Notes under the pieces: model-generated
What the model was told of the DNA's origin: nothing
What the model saw: the letters and a program-made list of their open reading frames with translations, nothing else
Databases searched by the model: none
Shown here: piece after piece, positions 63,167-64,000 of the stretch
Position numbering within the stretch: the first letter of the stretch is position 1
Layout of the letters: each line of letters opens with the position of its first letter
Assembly (NCBI GenBank): GCA_000499405.2
Contig: HG738138.1
Span: 9,732,888 to 9,796,887 of the forward strand
DNA: 64,000 nt
Direction of reading: 5' to 3'
DNA from: Onchocerca volvulus
Taxonomy: Eukaryota > Nematoda > Chromadorea > Rhabditida > Onchocercidae
Program-made: the position numbers and the translations under genes

Positions 63167-64000
63167 CTTGTGAAAGTTGTTTAAAATCGACATAATAACC
63201 AGTGTAAAATAAGGCGCCAAATTTCATCTTGCATTGCTGGAATCATATGAAAACCAACCATCAATTCGAAATTACAATTTTAGCTAACGGAAGAGGGAAT
63301 AAAAATTAAGCAGTTTTTCTTGATTAAGAAAACTGGCCGGATGAAAAGATTTGTAAATGGCTGGCGGCTGCCACAGAACACATCCATCGTAAGCCACAAC
63401 AGCATCCGTATAAATCGTTATATCCGGATCACCTGCTGCACTATAAGCAATTTTTTCGAAATTCATAGGCAATATCTTCACTATATGCAATTTTTTGCCA
63501 AGTTCATGGGCAATATTTTCCCAACTCAAGATCTTTCTCGATGTCAACAATTCTGAATGCACTCATACTTATAATATAACACAAGATCAGGAGTCCAAAT
63601 TTGATTGCTGAGGATATGTAATGTTGTAATACCACTGAATTTTTATGGATACCAAATTAATTTTGAATCGTTCCATTGCTGAAATCGTGAACAAAGGTGC
63701 ATTTTCCGAAAAGAAAAGAATAATAAATTGATCTTTTTTTTTTTCTTGTAACAAATGGAAATTTTAGGAGAACAGTATGGGAGGGAATTACCATCTCAAG
63801 CCATAAATTTGTCGTCAGGATTTGATTTTTTTCATCCTAAAATAAAATCATCATGAAATAGAAAACCGATGTCACAATAGTAATAATGACTTTAATTTAC
63901 CTACCACGTCAATAATTCGGACTGATGATGCGCCCAAATTTGCTGTTAGAACATCGGTGCCATTTTTAATTGGACATGGAATTTTGTTATAATCATACAG

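Larger units (their letters stand above)
55134..64000 (-). pseudogene. Nicotinic acetylcholine receptor alpha-type subunit, broken and running off the right edge
   Basis: A cation-channel subunit of the Cys-loop family. Recognisable exons from 5' to 3': 63905-64000 (NGTDVLTANLG...RIIDV), 63792-63836 (DEKNQILTTNLWLEM), 63569-63678 (QWNDSKLIW...NQIWTPDLVLYY), about 63340-63440 (AAGDPDITIYTDAVVAYDG, LWQPPAIYKSF), about 63167-63270 (QCKMKFG), about 57799-58045 (vicinal CC in NCCGPEKYVDIAYYFALHRK, then TM1 NLIVPCFLT and TM2 ISILVTLTVFF), about 56540-56730 (LIDIIPPNSLV, GRYLITTMI, NLRFRSRSAYHMSSW) and 55134-55340 (TM4, VLDRLFLLIFSVLNVGTF). Lesions: TAA at 63643-63645; a one-base loss just before QCKMKFG; frame changes before the CC pair, before TM1 (about 57925) and within TM3; poor Cys-loop first cysteine region. 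The vicinal CC marks an alpha-type subunit. The segment at 56177-56395 may be the old cytoplasmic loop. Confidence 0.85.

Noticed and set aside
1..64000. tRNA, rRNA, SL RNA, CRISPR or bacterial (Wolbachia-like) segments
   Set aside because: No cloverleaf, no spliced-leader core sequence, no regularly spaced repeats and no compact intronless operon were seen by eye. A covariance-model scan was not possible.

Overview
The window looks like nuclear DNA of a spirurid, most likely filarial, nematode. It is strongly AT-rich. Genes are split into many short exons with GT-AG introns, mostly ending in TTTCAG or TTTTAG. The gene set is nematode-typical: an innexin, a SPDEF-type ETS factor, a warthog-type hedgehog-related protein, UBC-9, a levamisole/nicotinic-type receptor, and a relic of the filarial cuticular glutathione peroxidase gp29. 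Two genes have an acceptor-like TTTTACAG or CTTACAG just before the ATG, as expected for spliced-leader trans-splicing. No tRNA, rRNA, CRISPR or bacterial feature was seen. All exon joins were made by hand from frame and splice signals.

Layout. 0.4-1.9 kb (-): broken gp29-like glutathione peroxidase. 3.2-3.65 kb (+): two exons of an unrecognised short gene. 4.4-4.8 kb: microsatellites. 5.2-8.85 kb (-): intact innexin of 8 exons and 408 aa, with an odd extra ORF in intron 3. 8.9-20.7 kb: no confident gene, but a decayed Hsmar1-like mariner at 13.47-14.51 kb. 20.8-25.1 kb (+): 3' part of a single-pass membrane protein. 26.6-32.5 kb (-): complete ets-4/SPDEF-like gene of 9 exons and 468 aa, convergent with the membrane gene, with possible alternative first exons at 33.6-34.2 kb. 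34.3-39.4 kb: no confident gene, with a GC-richer block at 37.2-38.5 kb. 39.4-42.3 kb (+): complete GDP-mannose pyrophosphorylase beta (8 exons, 359 aa). 42.9-43.7 kb (-): exons of an unrecognised gene. 43.9-44.2 kb (+): possible retroelement scrap. 46.3-47.8 kb (+): complete ubc-9 (4 exons, 168 aa). 50.2-55.0 kb (+): complete warthog-like gene with a C-terminal Hint domain (14 exons, 618 aa).

55.1-64.0 kb is a graveyard. A nicotinic acetylcholine receptor alpha-type gene on the minus strand is broken by a stop and several frameshifts and runs off the right edge. The large space between its ligand-binding exons and its membrane exons holds a second, plus-strand pseudogene (P-loop segment followed by coiled coil), an assembly gap, and a decayed Helitron helicase C-terminus with repeated tail sequences.

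Five multi-exon genes join in perfect frame across the window. The frameshifts in the peroxidase, the receptor and the coiled-coil gene are therefore unlikely to come from generally poor base calling. They look like real gene loss, though raw reads would settle it.
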